NCBI GenBank assembly: GCA_963628435.1
Contig: CAVGEY010000005.1
Span: forward strand, 41,397-105,396
Length of the DNA: 64,000 bases
Direction: 5' to 3'
Origin: CAKSQF01 sp963628435
GTDB taxonomy: Bacteria > Bacillota > Clostridia > Oscillospirales > CAG-272
Shown here: piece by piece, positions 25,118 through 33,643 of the stretch
How positions within the stretch are numbered: the first letter of the stretch is position 1
How the letters are laid out: every line of letters begins with the position of its first letter
Notes under the pieces: model-generated
Databases searched by the model: none
What the model was told of the DNA's origin: nothing
Seen by the model: the letters and a program-made list of their open reading frames with translations, nothing else
Position numbers and translations under genes: made by a program

Positions 25118-27355
25118 TTATTCGACAAATTCATATTCGGCTGTGTATCCCGCAAGCACGGCATATTTTTCCATCAGCTTTGAAAGTTCATCATAACCGG
25201 CATTTTTCAGGTTGAAAAGGAAGGTTGTTTCTTCGTAGTAATATCCCGCGTAGATGTCGGAGCTTCCGGCATAGCTGTCTTCATATTTGCATGATGATTG
25301 GACTGTGATAACGACATAGCTGTCGCCGATGCTCAGTCTGTCGGTGCTGATGTAATCTTTTATATCATCGGTGAGCAGTTTGGATGTTTCGCCGATATCT
25401 TCGTCGCCGTATAACACTTTTGTTGAAAAAGCGAAAGAACGAATCTCATAACTTTTCGTATACGGATTGTAGAGATGCGCCGTCAGCTGAATGTAATTGT
25501 TGTCAAAAGTTCCGGCTTGAATGTCATTTTCGTCTGTGCTCGATATAATCTTGTTTATTGCGTCGGACAGCTTGTTAAGATCGCCGCCGATTTTGTCCGA
25601 CATATAGCCGAGAATTTTCGAATATGTGTTCGGCAGCATTTTTTCGCTTACCGGAACATATATATATACGTTGCCGTCATCCAAAATCGTGTTGAACGAA
25701 AAGGTTATTTCGTTCGTTCCGGCATTATCGTTAAGGAAATTGTACCATTCGTCAAAAGACAGAGCCGCTATTTCCTCTTTCATCGAATTGTATACCTGCA
25801 GTAATTCTTCATCGGTAAAATCGCAGTTGCTGATTCCCGATATGTTTAAGATGCCGTTTTGTTCGGGAAGAGTGTTGAATTCTTCTTTGAATTTGTCATT
25901 GAAAAGCAGCTTTTCGGTTATTTTCTGATAATCGCTGTTTTCGATTCTCAGGTTGCGGTAACGGCGGCCGCTCTTTGTCTGTATTATTACCGTCGCCGTT
26001 GTGTAATCCCGATAATCCGAACTGTTGTTGTTGTTCTTTATGTCATTTACATTTTTCGCAATCGAATCGGAAATTATCTTTCTTATCTCCGGATCGTCTG
26101 TCTTGACATCGCCGACCGCATCTGTCATGTATTCGATATATGAATACTCTCGATTCGTGAAATAAAATTCGTCTTCATTTTCAAACTGAACGGTTAAGAT
26201 TTCGTCTGAGCTCGGGGTAAACGAAAGCGCCGCTGATCTCGCCATAATTCCGCAGCCGATAAAAGCGGCATTTAAGAGAACAACGATAAAGAGACAGGGA
26301 ATTGCTTTGAGGAGATTTTTGAGCTTTCTTGTCGTAATAAGCTCGTATGCGAAATAGACGATTATCGCTATGATGTAAACCACGCCGCAAACTACAATTA
26401 TGCCGCTGTCAATATTATCGGAATAGGATATAATCAGTGATATCGAAATAAGACAAACGACCATTGTAACCGCACAGCGGTAAACCGCCTGAAGAATGCG
26501 GCTGGGTGCCGAGAATGATGCCGCTTCGCTCTTTCTTTTGATAAAGAACAGTGCGGCAAGCGCAATATAGATCAGCGCAAGCAGCGATGTGTAAATAAGT
26601 CCGCTCTTATTGAAGAAAGCATGCATCACGGTTGACATGTTAAACGAAAAGATGCTGTCTATTGCATCAATAAGCATGTTGTATCCCGTCCCCGAAAGGG
26701 GCAGGACATGTCCGGTGCATAATATCCTGAGCGACTCTGCGATTGATTGGTCAATCGTTGTGTAGAAAAGCCTCGGCGCAAACAGGATAAGACATGACAG
26801 AACTATGTTTGTGAGTGTGGTTCCGGTAATTGTCATGGCAAATGAAACCGCACCGATTATAAGAATCGATATGACAAAACATCCTACCGAATATTTCGCG
26901 AGCGCCCCGTACATCGGAATGTAATATTTTCCGCATATAGTATATACCGCCGAACTGATGAGCGACGATGCCGCGATAATTCCCGCAATCCATGTAATTA
27001 TCGACATGAGAAAAGAAATGAAAATGCAAAGACGGGTATGCGGAATCGAATGCCAGAAATCAGAGTTGTTTCGCTTGTTGAGAAATCCGAATAAAGTCAG
27101 AACCATTATCGGAGCTACCAGTATAAATACGAAAAAGAGTATAGGATTCATAGATAAACCGCTAACCGAGGACCTTATGATTTCGTCATTCTCGTAATTG
27201 TAAATATGCCTTTCCGCGGTTGTGATGATAACCGATGCAATCGGACCGACGACTGCGGCGAAGGTTATGACGATAAATGAAAGAATTCCTATAAGTCTTG
27301 TCTGACGAAGCCCCTCGAAATAGAGCCCCGGACTGAATATTTTTCTGTTTTTCAT
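25118..27355 (-). CDS. ABC-type permease-like membrane protein with large extracytoplasmic domain
   Basis: 745 residues. About eleven hydrophobic segments in residues 20-395, then a soluble region of 340 residues (400-740) with many Tyr/Asn and no motif I recognise. The order GntR-ATPase-this gene, and segments like FFVFILVAPIMVLTLFGFLNKRNNSDFWHSIPHTR, mark it as the permease partner of a YtrA/YtrB-type transporter. The final soluble part may sense an envelope signal or peptide antibiotic. It starts 39 bp after the ATPase gene and nearly touches the amidase gene. Confidence 0.75.
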   Translation of the reverse strand: MKNRKIFSPGLYFEGLRQTRLIGILSFIVITFAAVVGPIASVIITTAERHIYNYENDEIIRSSVSGLSMNPILFFVFILVAPIMVLTLFGFLNKRNNSDFWHSIPHTRLCIFISFLMSIITWIAGIIAASSLISSAVYTICGKYYIPMYGALAKYSVGCFVISILIIGAVSFAMTITGTTLTNIVLSCLILFAPRLFYTTIDQSIAESLRILCTGHVLPLSGTGYNMLIDAIDSIFSFNMSTVMHAFFNKSGLIYTSLLALIYIALAALFFIKRKSEAASFSAPSRILQAVYRCAVTMVVCLISISLIISYSDNIDSGIIVVCGVVYIIAIIVYFAYELITTRKLKNLLKAIPCLFIVVLLNAAFIGCGIMARSAALSFTPSSDEILTVQFENEDEFYFTNREYSYIEYMTDAVGDVKTDDPEIRKIISDSIAKNVNDIKNNNNSSDYRDYTTATVIIQTKSGRRYRNLRIENSDYQKITEKLLFNDKFKEEFNTLPEQNGILNISGISNCDFTDEELLQVYNSMKEEIAALSFDEWYNFLNDNAGTNEITFSFNTILDDGNVYIYVPVSEKMLPNTYSKILGYMSDKIGGDLNKLSDAINKIISSTDENDIQAGTFDNNYIQLTAHLYNPYTKSYEIRSFAFSTKVLYGDEDIGETSKLLTDDIKDYISTDRLSIGDSYVVITVQSSCKYEDSYAGSSDIYAGYYYEETTFLFNLKNAGYDELSKLMEKYAVLAGYTAEYEFVE

Positions 27356-27394
27356 TTTTGACTGTACCTTTCTTTTGAAATAAATTTTGCCGCT

Positions 27395-28288
27395 TTATTC
27401 GAGATTGAATTTGTAGCCGAGAGCTTCCATTTCGTATGTGAATACCTCTTCGAGCGACAGCGGAAGAATATCGAGCAGAAGAGGATTCATTGCCGAAAGT
27501 TTTGCCGCCGTTTCCTCGCGGTTTCCTCTTACAATCATATTTGAAACCGAGCCGTGCTTCGTAAAGTGAAGAATGTCGATTCCGTCGAATTTGCTTCTGT
27601 CATAATCGCCCGAGAAAGCAATCTGAATCTTGAATTGAGCCGTTTTCAGATTCTGAATGTCGCTTTCGAGAACAAGTCCGCCCTTGTGCAGAAGTGCAAG
27701 CTGATCGCAGGTGTCCTCAAGTTCGCGAAGCGAATGTGATGTGATAATCGCCGATGCCTTGCGTTCGATGACATCGTCGCAGATGAGCTTTTTTACATAA
27801 TTTCTCATAACGGGGTCGAGTCCGTCAAATGTTTCGTCGAAGAAAATGTAGTCGGGACGGCATGAAAGCGCAAGGGCGGTTGCCGCCTGACGCCGCATGC
27901 CTTTTGAAAATGCGCCGAGCTGTCTTTTCGGATCAAGACCGAATGTTCCGATAAGTTCGGACAACCGCTTTTTGTCAAAAGATTTGTAAACCGAACAGTA
28001 TAATTCGGCCATTCTGTTTATCGTCGCTCCCGGGAGAAAGTAGAGTTCGTCGGGTACATACGCAATTCGCTTCTTTACATCGGGATTATCCCATATAGTA
28101 CTGTTGTCAATGGTGGCTTTGCCCGAGTCCTGTCTGTATACTCCCGAAAGAATACGCAGAAATGTCGATTTTCCCGCACCGTTTGAACCTACCATGCCAT
28201 AGATACAGCCGTCGTTTATTGAACAGCTGATATTTTCAAGTGCGGTAAAATCGTCGAATTTTTTTGTAAGATTTGTTACGCTGATCAT
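27395..28288 (-). CDS. ABC transporter ATP-binding protein, YtrB-like
   Basis: 297 residues. Walker A VGSNGAGKST at 33-42, the altered signature FSKGMRRQ typical of ABC-2 and YtrB ATPases, Walker B YIFFDETFDGLD and switch His in ITSHS. A C-terminal domain of about 80 residues follows. The start overlaps the GntR stop as ATGA. Together with the 745-residue permease it should form an export or resistance pump controlled by the GntR protein. Confidence 0.92.
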   Translation of the reverse strand: MISVTNLTKKFDDFTALENISCSINDGCIYGMVGSNGAGKSTFLRILSGVYRQDSGKATIDNSTIWDNPDVKKRIAYVPDELYFLPGATINRMAELYCSVYKSFDKKRLSELIGTFGLDPKRQLGAFSKGMRRQAATALALSCRPDYIFFDETFDGLDPVMRNYVKKLICDDVIERKASAIITSHSLRELEDTCDQLALLHKGGLVLESDIQNLKTAQFKIQIAFSGDYDRSKFDGIDILHFTKHGSVSNMIVRGNREETAAKLSAMNPLLLDILPLSLEEVFTYEMEALGYKFNLE

Positions 28289-28689
28289 TGTAAATTGTCT
28301 CCTTTCACTTTGTCTTTTGCTTTCATATCTTCGAATATGCTGTCTATAATGCCGTATAATTCGGATTTTGTAATGCCCGCCAATGCCATGTCATGAACAT
28401 CACACCTGAACTTTTCAAGGTTGCCTCTGACTGCGTTTTTCAGAATGGCACAGGCATCCGAGCAGACAAAATATCCCTTTCCGGGAACCGATTTGATGAT
28501 TCCTTTTGTGTCAAGTTCCGAATAGGCTTTGGTAACCGTGTTCGGGTTGACGAGCAGTTCGAGCGACATTTCCCGAATTGACGGAATCTGTTCTCCTTCC
28601 CTGATGATTTCGGATAAAATGAATTTTTCAAGCTGATTCTCTATTTGCTCATAAACCGGTGTCCGACTCATTGCATCTATCGAAAACAT
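28285..28689 (-). CDS. GntR family transcriptional regulator, YtrA subfamily
   Basis: 134 residues: a winged helix (about 10-78) with EIREGEQIPSIREMSLEL and the recognition helix NPNTVTKAYSELD, then a short helical tail. That small size and the ABC genes behind it define the YtrA subfamily, which usually represses its own transporter operon until a cell-wall antibiotic is met. An inverted repeat overlapping the transcription start (28712-28738) is the expected operator. Confidence 0.93.
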   Translation of the reverse strand: MFSIDAMSRTPVYEQIENQLEKFILSEIIREGEQIPSIREMSLELLVNPNTVTKAYSELDTKGIIKSVPGKGYFVCSDACAILKNAVRGNLEKFRCDVHDMALAGITKSELYGIIDSIFEDMKAKDKVKGDNLQ

Positions 28690-28711
28690 GACTCACTCTC
28701 CTCTCTGTTCT

Positions 28712-28738
28712 AACTGTACTGTGTCAAATAGTACAGTT
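28712..28738. promoter_or_regulatory. inverted repeat, likely GntR (YtrA-like) operator
   Basis: AACTGTACT (28712-28720) and AGTACAGTT (28730-28738) are perfect complements with a 9-base spacer, lying over the predicted +1 of the gntR promoter. Confidence 0.75.
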
Positions 28739-28740
28739 GT

Positions 28741-28769
28741 ATCGTATCATATTTTTTTTATCTTGTCAA
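28741..28769 (-). promoter_or_regulatory. promoter of the gntR-ABC-permease operon
   Basis: Minus strand TTGACA (28769-28764) and TACGAT (28746-28741), spacer 17. The weak -10 suits a repressed operon. Confidence 0.72.
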
Positions 28770-28814
28770 GTCTTTTTTTATTTTTTTTGTATTGCGCCGA
28801 AACATACAGTCCGC

Positions 28815-28843
28815 TTGACATTTTTTCGGGCGAATGATATAAT
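28815..28843 (+). promoter_or_regulatory. promoter of the sugar kinase gene
   Basis: TTGACA (28815-28820) and TATAAT (28838-28843), spacer 17, exact consensus. Confidence 0.9.
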
Positions 28844-28866
28844 CTGATTAAAACAGATGAAAAAGA

Positions 28867-28920
28867 TTGTCGGCGATGTTACGAAAGGATATTTTTTGAC
28901 CGGAAGTATCCTGCCGACAA
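28867..28920 (+). other. structured mRNA leader of the sugar kinase gene
   Basis: Outer helix TTGTCGGC (28867-28874) with GCCGACAA (28913-28920), inner helix GGATA (28887-28891) with TATCC (28907-28911), a 12-base internal loop on the 5' side against one base on the 3' side, and a 15-base apical loop. It does not match a class I know. See findings. Confidence 0.55.
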
Positions 28921-28941
28921 CGGAACGGAGCTTACGAGAAA

Positions 28942-29817
28942 ATGAAAATAATAGCATTCGGAGAGATAATCTGGGATGTTTATCCCGATGAAGCGTTACT
29001 CGGAGGCGCACCTCTGAATTTTTGCGCCGACTTAACCGCACTAAATCATAATGTCTGCCTTTATTCGGCGGTGTCCGAAAACGACAGCTACGGAAAAATG
29101 TCGCTTGACGCACTCGATCACTATCATATCGGAAGAAAATTTATTCAGAAAAATAAAGCACCCACCGGACGGTGCGATGTCACTCTCGATGAAAATAAGG
29201 TGCCATGCTATAATATCGTTACCGACTGCGCGTACGATAATCTTACCGTCGGTGACGAAATCGTAAATGCCGTAAAAGCCGAGAATGCCGATCTCTTCTA
29301 TTTCGGAACGCTTGCCATGAGAAGCGAAACGTCGCGGCGCACTCTGAAAACACTTGTCGATAACTGCCGCTTTCCCGATATTTTCTGTGACATAAATCTG
29401 CGTAAAAATTGTTATGATCACGATTCGATTGCCTGTTGTCTCGAACACGCGAGCTTTTTCAAACTCAGTGACGGAGAGCTTGATGAACTTGTAAGAATGG
29501 GATTTCTGACCGACGGCAGAAACTACGATGATTCTCTGATCGAACTTTGCGAAAAATATCCCGGTATAAAATATGCGATTCTCACACTCGGCAAGGACGG
29601 CTCCGCGGTTTTTGACTCATTGAACGGCGCACTTTATCATTCGGGTAAACCCGATGACGTAAATGTTGTGTCTACCGTCGGCGCGGGCGACTGTTACGGC
29701 GCGTCTTTTTATCACGCCGTTTCATCGGGAATGAGTGTAAAAGAGGCGATTGAATTCGCAACCGAGCGGAGCAATATCGTTGTTTCGCATAAAGAGGCAA
29801 TTCCGTTTTGGCTGTAA
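28942..29817 (+). CDS. PfkB family carbohydrate kinase (fructokinase-like)
   Basis: 291 residues. N-terminal FGEIIWDVYP and GGAPLNFCADL (substrate side), C-terminal STVGAGDCYGASF with catalytic Asp at about 250. Fructokinases often start like this. It phosphorylates a sugar, probably fructose or a relative, in the cytoplasm. The ribosome site is poor (CGGAG, about 12 bases ahead), and a structured leader lies just upstream. The next gene codes for a GH32/GH43-like propeller, which would fit a fructoside pathway, but that gene looks acquired separately. Confidence 0.88.
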   Translation: MKIIAFGEIIWDVYPDEALLGGAPLNFCADLTALNHNVCLYSAVSENDSYGKMSLDALDHYHIGRKFIQKNKAPTGRCDVTLDENKVPCYNIVTDCAYDNLTVGDEIVNAVKAENADLFYFGTLAMRSETSRRTLKTLVDNCRFPDIFCDINLRKNCYDHDSIACCLEHASFFKLSDGELDELVRMGFLTDGRNYDDSLIELCEKYPGIKYAILTLGKDGSAVFDSLNGALYHSGKPDDVNVVSTVGAGDCYGASFYHAVSSGMSVKEAIEFATERSNIVVSHKEAIPFWL

Positions 29818-29944
29818 ATTTCAAAATAATCCTCTGATAAAAAATCGGGTTTACGTTGTCAATAATAAATGTCATTTGTATCGGCTTACAGGATTTGATA
29901 ACTATATTTTAAGGAGAACAGGTCTTGACGGCCTGAAAAAAGCC

Positions 29945-31276
29945 ATGACCACTATGCTTTTCTTTGACGACCAGCGTCTTTTTGCCAGAAAAGGATTTGA
30001 GCGCAGATACGGAGAGCCGAACTTTATTCCGGATTCGGTCTATACCGATCCGAACCTCGCCGCCTCGGGAGGCACCTCGATATGGCAGGCTTCGGACGGC
30101 CGGTATCATCTCTTCTATCAGGGCTTTGACAGGAATGGTATTACCGAGACGCTTGCGGCGGTGTCGGACGACTGTATTCATTGGTTGCCGCGAAACGAGG
30201 CGGCCTCATACATCAGGTCGCCCAGATACCCGAACCAGCTGATTGATATCGGGGACGCAGAACTCGCAGGCGTTTATGTTGACAGACACGACATCCCCGA
30301 ACGGCGGTTGAAGGCTATGACCGCACGCTATCAGCGTGAGGAGCTGTCGGTTGCGGATGAGATTTACGTCTCCGGGGACGGATACAGCTGGACTCTCTGG
30401 AATCACGAATGGTCAGATCGCCGCACCGAGCCGGGGGCAGGCTGCTTCTACAGTGATGTTCTCGGAAAGTATATCGTGGTTGCGCGCTCGGGTTGGGGAC
30501 GCCGCCAGCTCTGTGTCCGTCCGACTGCGGACTGGTCGCTCTCTGAGCCATCTTATGAGGCAATTCAGATTGACTCGATTGATTCGCCCGATCTTGAGAC
30601 ATACGGAATGCCATCATTCCCATACAAAGGAATGTATATCGGATTTCTCTGGATGTACCATGTCCCGTACGAAAACGGCATTCATTACTTTAATGGCAAG
30701 ATGACCGCCCAGCTTTGCTACAGTCTCAACGGACTGCACTGGCAGCGATCACTTCGCACTGACTTTATCGGCAACGATCTGCCCCTTACTGCCGGTATGG
30801 TCTTTCCAACCGCTGTCACAGAGACCGGGGACGGCTCGTTGCTTATCACCGCATCCTGCACTCCGAATGAACATGGGCATTTCAGTGAGGAGGGACACAT
30901 CATCACTTTCCGTCTGCGCGAGGACGGCTTCATTCGGCTCTGCGCCGATGATGTGGGTTCGCTCTGCACAAGACAGCTGCTCGTGCAGGGACGTGTTTTC
31001 TGGAATCTTCAGGCAGAGCATGCTACCGTCGCCGTACTTGACTCCGGGAGCAGACCGATCGAGGGTATGGGACATGAGGACTGCGTCCCGTTTTCGGGTG
31101 ATTCGGTATCGTGGGAGCCGACCTATCGCAACGGAAGAACGCTCGCCTCACTCGAAGGCAAAGTCGTCGTGCTCGAACTGCGGCTGCGAAATGGGTCGGT
31201 CTACTCTTATCACGGCGATTTCCGTCCGCTGATGAATACCGAGGCCATGCGCTATGAGAAATTCGGACACGTTTGA
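29945..31276 (+). CDS. five-bladed beta-propeller glycoside hydrolase, GH32/GH43-like
   Basis: 443 residues, no signal peptide. Blade-like repeats include DGRYHLFYQGFDRNG, YVSGDGYSWTLWNHE and NGKMTAQLCYSLNGLHW. The pattern fits GH32/43/130-type propellers; I cannot assign the family. Base composition and codon use are richer in G+C than the neighbours (many CGC, GAG, CTC codons). The start is uncertain: ATG at 29945 or 29954, both without a ribosome site nearby, while AAGGAG at 29911 points to a TTG in another frame that stops after three codons. Likely horizontally acquired. Confidence 0.65.
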   Translation: MTTMLFFDDQRLFARKGFERRYGEPNFIPDSVYTDPNLAASGGTSIWQASDGRYHLFYQGFDRNGITETLAAVSDDCIHWLPRNEAASYIRSPRYPNQLIDIGDAELAGVYVDRHDIPERRLKAMTARYQREELSVADEIYVSGDGYSWTLWNHEWSDRRTEPGAGCFYSDVLGKYIVVARSGWGRRQLCVRPTADWSLSEPSYEAIQIDSIDSPDLETYGMPSFPYKGMYIGFLWMYHVPYENGIHYFNGKMTAQLCYSLNGLHWQRSLRTDFIGNDLPLTAGMVFPTAVTETGDGSLLITASCTPNEHGHFSEEGHIITFRLREDGFIRLCADDVGSLCTRQLLVQGRVFWNLQAEHATVAVLDSGSRPIEGMGHEDCVPFSGDSVSWEPTYRNGRTLASLEGKVVVLELRLRNGSVYSYHGDFRPLMNTEAMRYEKFGHV

Positions 31277-31524
31277 TGACGCCCGACAGAAGATTCGCCG
31301 CAAAACACATAAAATTTATTCCGAACGGCAAATTATCGTATAACGATTCTGCGTCGAATTTTACGAAAACGATTTTACTGTCGCACCCCGACGACTCCGG
31401 CAATAAAGCGGCATAAGGAGTTTCGATGTTGGCGTTCTGTAATTTCGGCCGTGGACAGACAAAAAGCACAAAATACGAAAAAGCACCCGAAATTGAGCAT
31501 TTTTTGCTCAATTTCGGGTGCTGA
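31276..31524 (+). pseudogene. possible debris of two genes at an operon junction
   Basis: A frame of 46 codons from ATG 31276 ends at TAA 31414-31416. AAGGAG then ATG 31426 follow, opening a second frame of 32 codons that dies in the tRNA-Pro terminator. The arrangement stop-AAGGAG-ATG looks like the junction of two real genes, the first left with only its 3' end and the second with only its 5' end. I recognise neither product. The 249-base gap before tRNA-Pro otherwise holds only the terminator. Confidence 0.35.
31478..31522 (-). terminator. terminator of tRNA-Pro
   Basis: An 18 bp perfect stem (31482-31499 with 31505-31522), loop of five, then a T-run on the minus strand. It starts three bases after the tRNA 3' end. 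Confidence 0.93.
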
Positions 31525-31525
31525 T

Positions 31526-31601
31526 TGGTCGGAGTGGCGAGACTCAAACTCGCGGCCTCCGCATCCCAAATGCGGCGCGCTATCAACTGCGCTACACCCC
31601 G
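31526..31601 (-). tRNA. tRNA-Pro (anticodon TGG)
   Basis: 76 nt with encoded CCA. Acceptor CGGGGTG/CACTCCG, D-stem GCGC/GCGC, anticodon stem CCGCA/TGCGG with loop TTTGGGA, T-stem GCGAG/CTCGC. The T-loop is TTTGAGT (T at 56) and the D-loop has GA instead of GG at 18-19, so the usual G19-C56 contact is replaced by A19-T56. Own promoter and terminator. Confidence 0.95.
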
Positions 31602-31617
31602 TTTTTTCACAAGCGAT

Positions 31618-31646
31618 ATTGTATCACGGCAAAACCGTTTTGTCAA
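31618..31646 (-). promoter_or_regulatory. promoter of tRNA-Pro
   Basis: Minus strand TTGACA (31646-31641) and TACAAT (31623-31618), spacer 17. Confidence 0.88.
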
Positions 31647-31751
31647 GTTTTTTTGATATAAAACCGACAGCCTTTTGCCGCTGCCGATTTTGCATACGGA
31701 TATGAAAAGTTGCCCGACCGCCACCGGACGGTCGGGCAATTTTTGCGTTTT

Positions 31752-32699
31752 TTACTTTCTCTTTTTAGATATTGCTTCAAGTGCCTTGCAGACGATATTT
31801 TCGGGAGTCAGACCGTAAAGCTCGAGGAGCGGCGGAACTTTGCCCGATCTTCCGAATTTGTCTTCGGTTCCGACACGCATAACCGGAGTCGGACAGCTTT
31901 CGCTGAGAACTTCGCAAACCGCCGAGCCGAGTCCGCCGATGATGTTGTGTTCCTCGGCTGTTACAACCGCACCCGTTTTTGATGCCGATTTGATGATAAG
32001 ATCGCGGTCAATCGGCTTTATCGTGTGGATGTTTATAACTTCCGCGTTTATACCTTTTGTTTTGAGCAGATTTGCGGCGTTAAGAGCGGCATCGACCATG
32101 ATTCCGGTTGCCACTATGGTCACATCACTGCCTTCGGTAAGCAGAACACCCTTGCCGATTTCGAATTTGTATGTCGCCCTGTCGAAAATTACCGGTACGG
32201 CAAAACGTCCGAAGCGCATGTAAACAGGCCCGTCCCAATCGGCTGCTGCGGCAACTGCCGCTCTCGCTTCGGTATCATCGGCGGGGTTGATTATCGTCAT
32301 ACCCGGAATCGTACGCATGATGCCGATATCTTCAAGACACTGATGAGTAGCTCCGTCCTCACCTACCGTGATGCCCGCGTGTGTAGCTCCGATTTTAACA
32401 TTGAGATGCGGATATCCGACAGCGTTGCGTACCTGATCAAACGCACGTCCCGCCGCAAACATCGCAAATGATGAGCAGAATGGAATTTTGCCGCAAGCCG
32501 CGAGTCCGGCGGCCACCGCAACCATGTTTGCCTCGGCGATTCCGCAGTCGAAGAAACGATCGGGAAAACGCTTTTTGAAATATACCGTTTTGGTTGATTC
32601 GCAAAGATCGGCATCGAGGACAACCACATTCGGATTTTTTTCGCCGAGTTCGGCAAGCGCGTTGCCGTATGATTCTCTTGTAGCTATTTTATCGGACAT
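31752..32699 (-). CDS. transketolase, C-terminal subunit
   Basis: 315 residues: the pyrimidine-binding domain (CGIAEANMVAVAAGLAACG and FAMFAAGRAFDQVRNAV) and the C-terminal domain. With the N-terminal subunit it makes a two-protein transketolase, as is common in Clostridia. The pyrimidine-site Glu sits in IAEANM. It starts inside the end of the N-terminal gene: GGAGGTG before the ATG at 32699, overlap 11 bases, so the two subunits are made in step. Role: non-oxidative pentose phosphate pathway. Confidence 0.94.
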   Translation of the reverse strand: MSDKIATRESYGNALAELGEKNPNVVVLDADLCESTKTVYFKKRFPDRFFDCGIAEANMVAVAAGLAACGKIPFCSSFAMFAAGRAFDQVRNAVGYPHLNVKIGATHAGITVGEDGATHQCLEDIGIMRTIPGMTIINPADDTEARAAVAAAADWDGPVYMRFGRFAVPVIFDRATYKFEIGKGVLLTEGSDVTIVATGIMVDAALNAANLLKTKGINAEVINIHTIKPIDRDLIIKSASKTGAVVTAEEHNIIGGLGSAVCEVLSESCPTPVMRVGTEDKFGRSGKVPPLLELYGLTPENIVCKALEAISKKRK

Positions 32700-33516
32700 T
32701 GCAGTCACCTCCGAGATCTTTCATTGCGATTTCAAACTGTTCGGCGTTCGGCGCACTGCCGTGCCATTTTGCGTTGTTTTCCATAAACGAAACGCCTTTG
32801 CCCTTAATCGTTTTGCAGATTATCACCGACGGCTTGCCTTTTACGGATTTCGCCGCGTCAAGAGCATTTCCGATGGCACTCATATCATGCCCGTCGATTA
32901 CCTGCACATTCCAACCGAACGCCTCGAATTTTTTATCGAAAGGAGTCGGATTCATGACATCGGTGATTTTGCCGCCGATTTGCAGACCGTTGAAATCAAC
33001 CATCGCCACAAGATTGTCGAGCTTGTAGTGAGCGGCAAACATAGCCGCCTCCCAAACTTCGCCCTCCTGACATTCTCCGTCACCGAGGATGGTGTATACT
33101 CTGTACTTGTCTCTTCCGTTGAGCGCCATTCCGCATGCGGCCGAAATGCCCATTCCGAGAGATCCGGTAGACATATCCACCCCGGGAATGTTTTTCATGT
33201 CCGGATGTCCCTGAAGTCTGCTGTCGATTGAGCGAAAACCTTTAAGCTCTTCCGCGTCAAAAAAGCCGCGTAGTGCAAGAGCGGAATAGTAGGCGGGAGA
33301 ACAGTGTCCTTTTGAAAGTACAAATCTGTCGCGGTCGGCCATTTTCGGATTCTTCGGGTCGATGTTCATTTCCTCGAAAAAGAGGTAGGCAAGCATATCG
33401 GCAATCGAGAGAGATCCGCCGGGATGTCCGCTGTTTGCATAATAGACTGCCTTTACCGCGTTTATGCGAATGTCATTTGCCACTCGGCACAGATAGGCAA
33501 GTTTTTCGTCATTCAT
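32689..33516 (-). CDS. transketolase, N-terminal subunit
   Basis: 275 residues, the diphosphate-binding half with the ThDP motif GDGECQEGEVWEAAMFAA and VDFNGLQ near 165-195. His residues in ANSGHPGGSLS and KGHCSPAYY bind ThDP. AAGGAAGG precedes the ATG at 33516; the long upstream open frame has no ribosome site. It moves C2 units between sugar phosphates together with the downstream subunit. Confidence 0.95.
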   Translation of the reverse strand: MNDEKLAYLCRVANDIRINAVKAVYYANSGHPGGSLSIADMLAYLFFEEMNIDPKNPKMADRDRFVLSKGHCSPAYYSALALRGFFDAEELKGFRSIDSRLQGHPDMKNIPGVDMSTGSLGMGISAACGMALNGRDKYRVYTILGDGECQEGEVWEAAMFAAHYKLDNLVAMVDFNGLQIGGKITDVMNPTPFDKKFEAFGWNVQVIDGHDMSAIGNALDAAKSVKGKPSVIICKTIKGKGVSFMENNAKWHGSAPNAEQFEIAMKDLGGDCNVR

Positions 33517-33568
33517 CTGTAATATTCCTTCCTTAAAAAATCTTTTGATTTTGAAATAAACTGTGTTA

Positions 33569-33597
33569 ATTATAACTCTTGTCTGACTGAATGTCAA
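33569..33597 (-). promoter_or_regulatory. promoter of the transketolase operon
   Basis: Minus strand TTGACA (33597-33592) and TATAAT (33574-33569), spacer 17, exact consensus. Confidence 0.9.
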
Positions 33598-33643
33598 CCG
33601 CAGTCCGAAAAAAGTTCGAATGTATTTTGTCTGTGATATCGGG

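Noticed and set aside
31023..31739. 238-codon minus-strand open frame crossing tRNA-Pro
   Set aside because: It runs through a tRNA, its promoter and its terminator, so it cannot be a normal gene.
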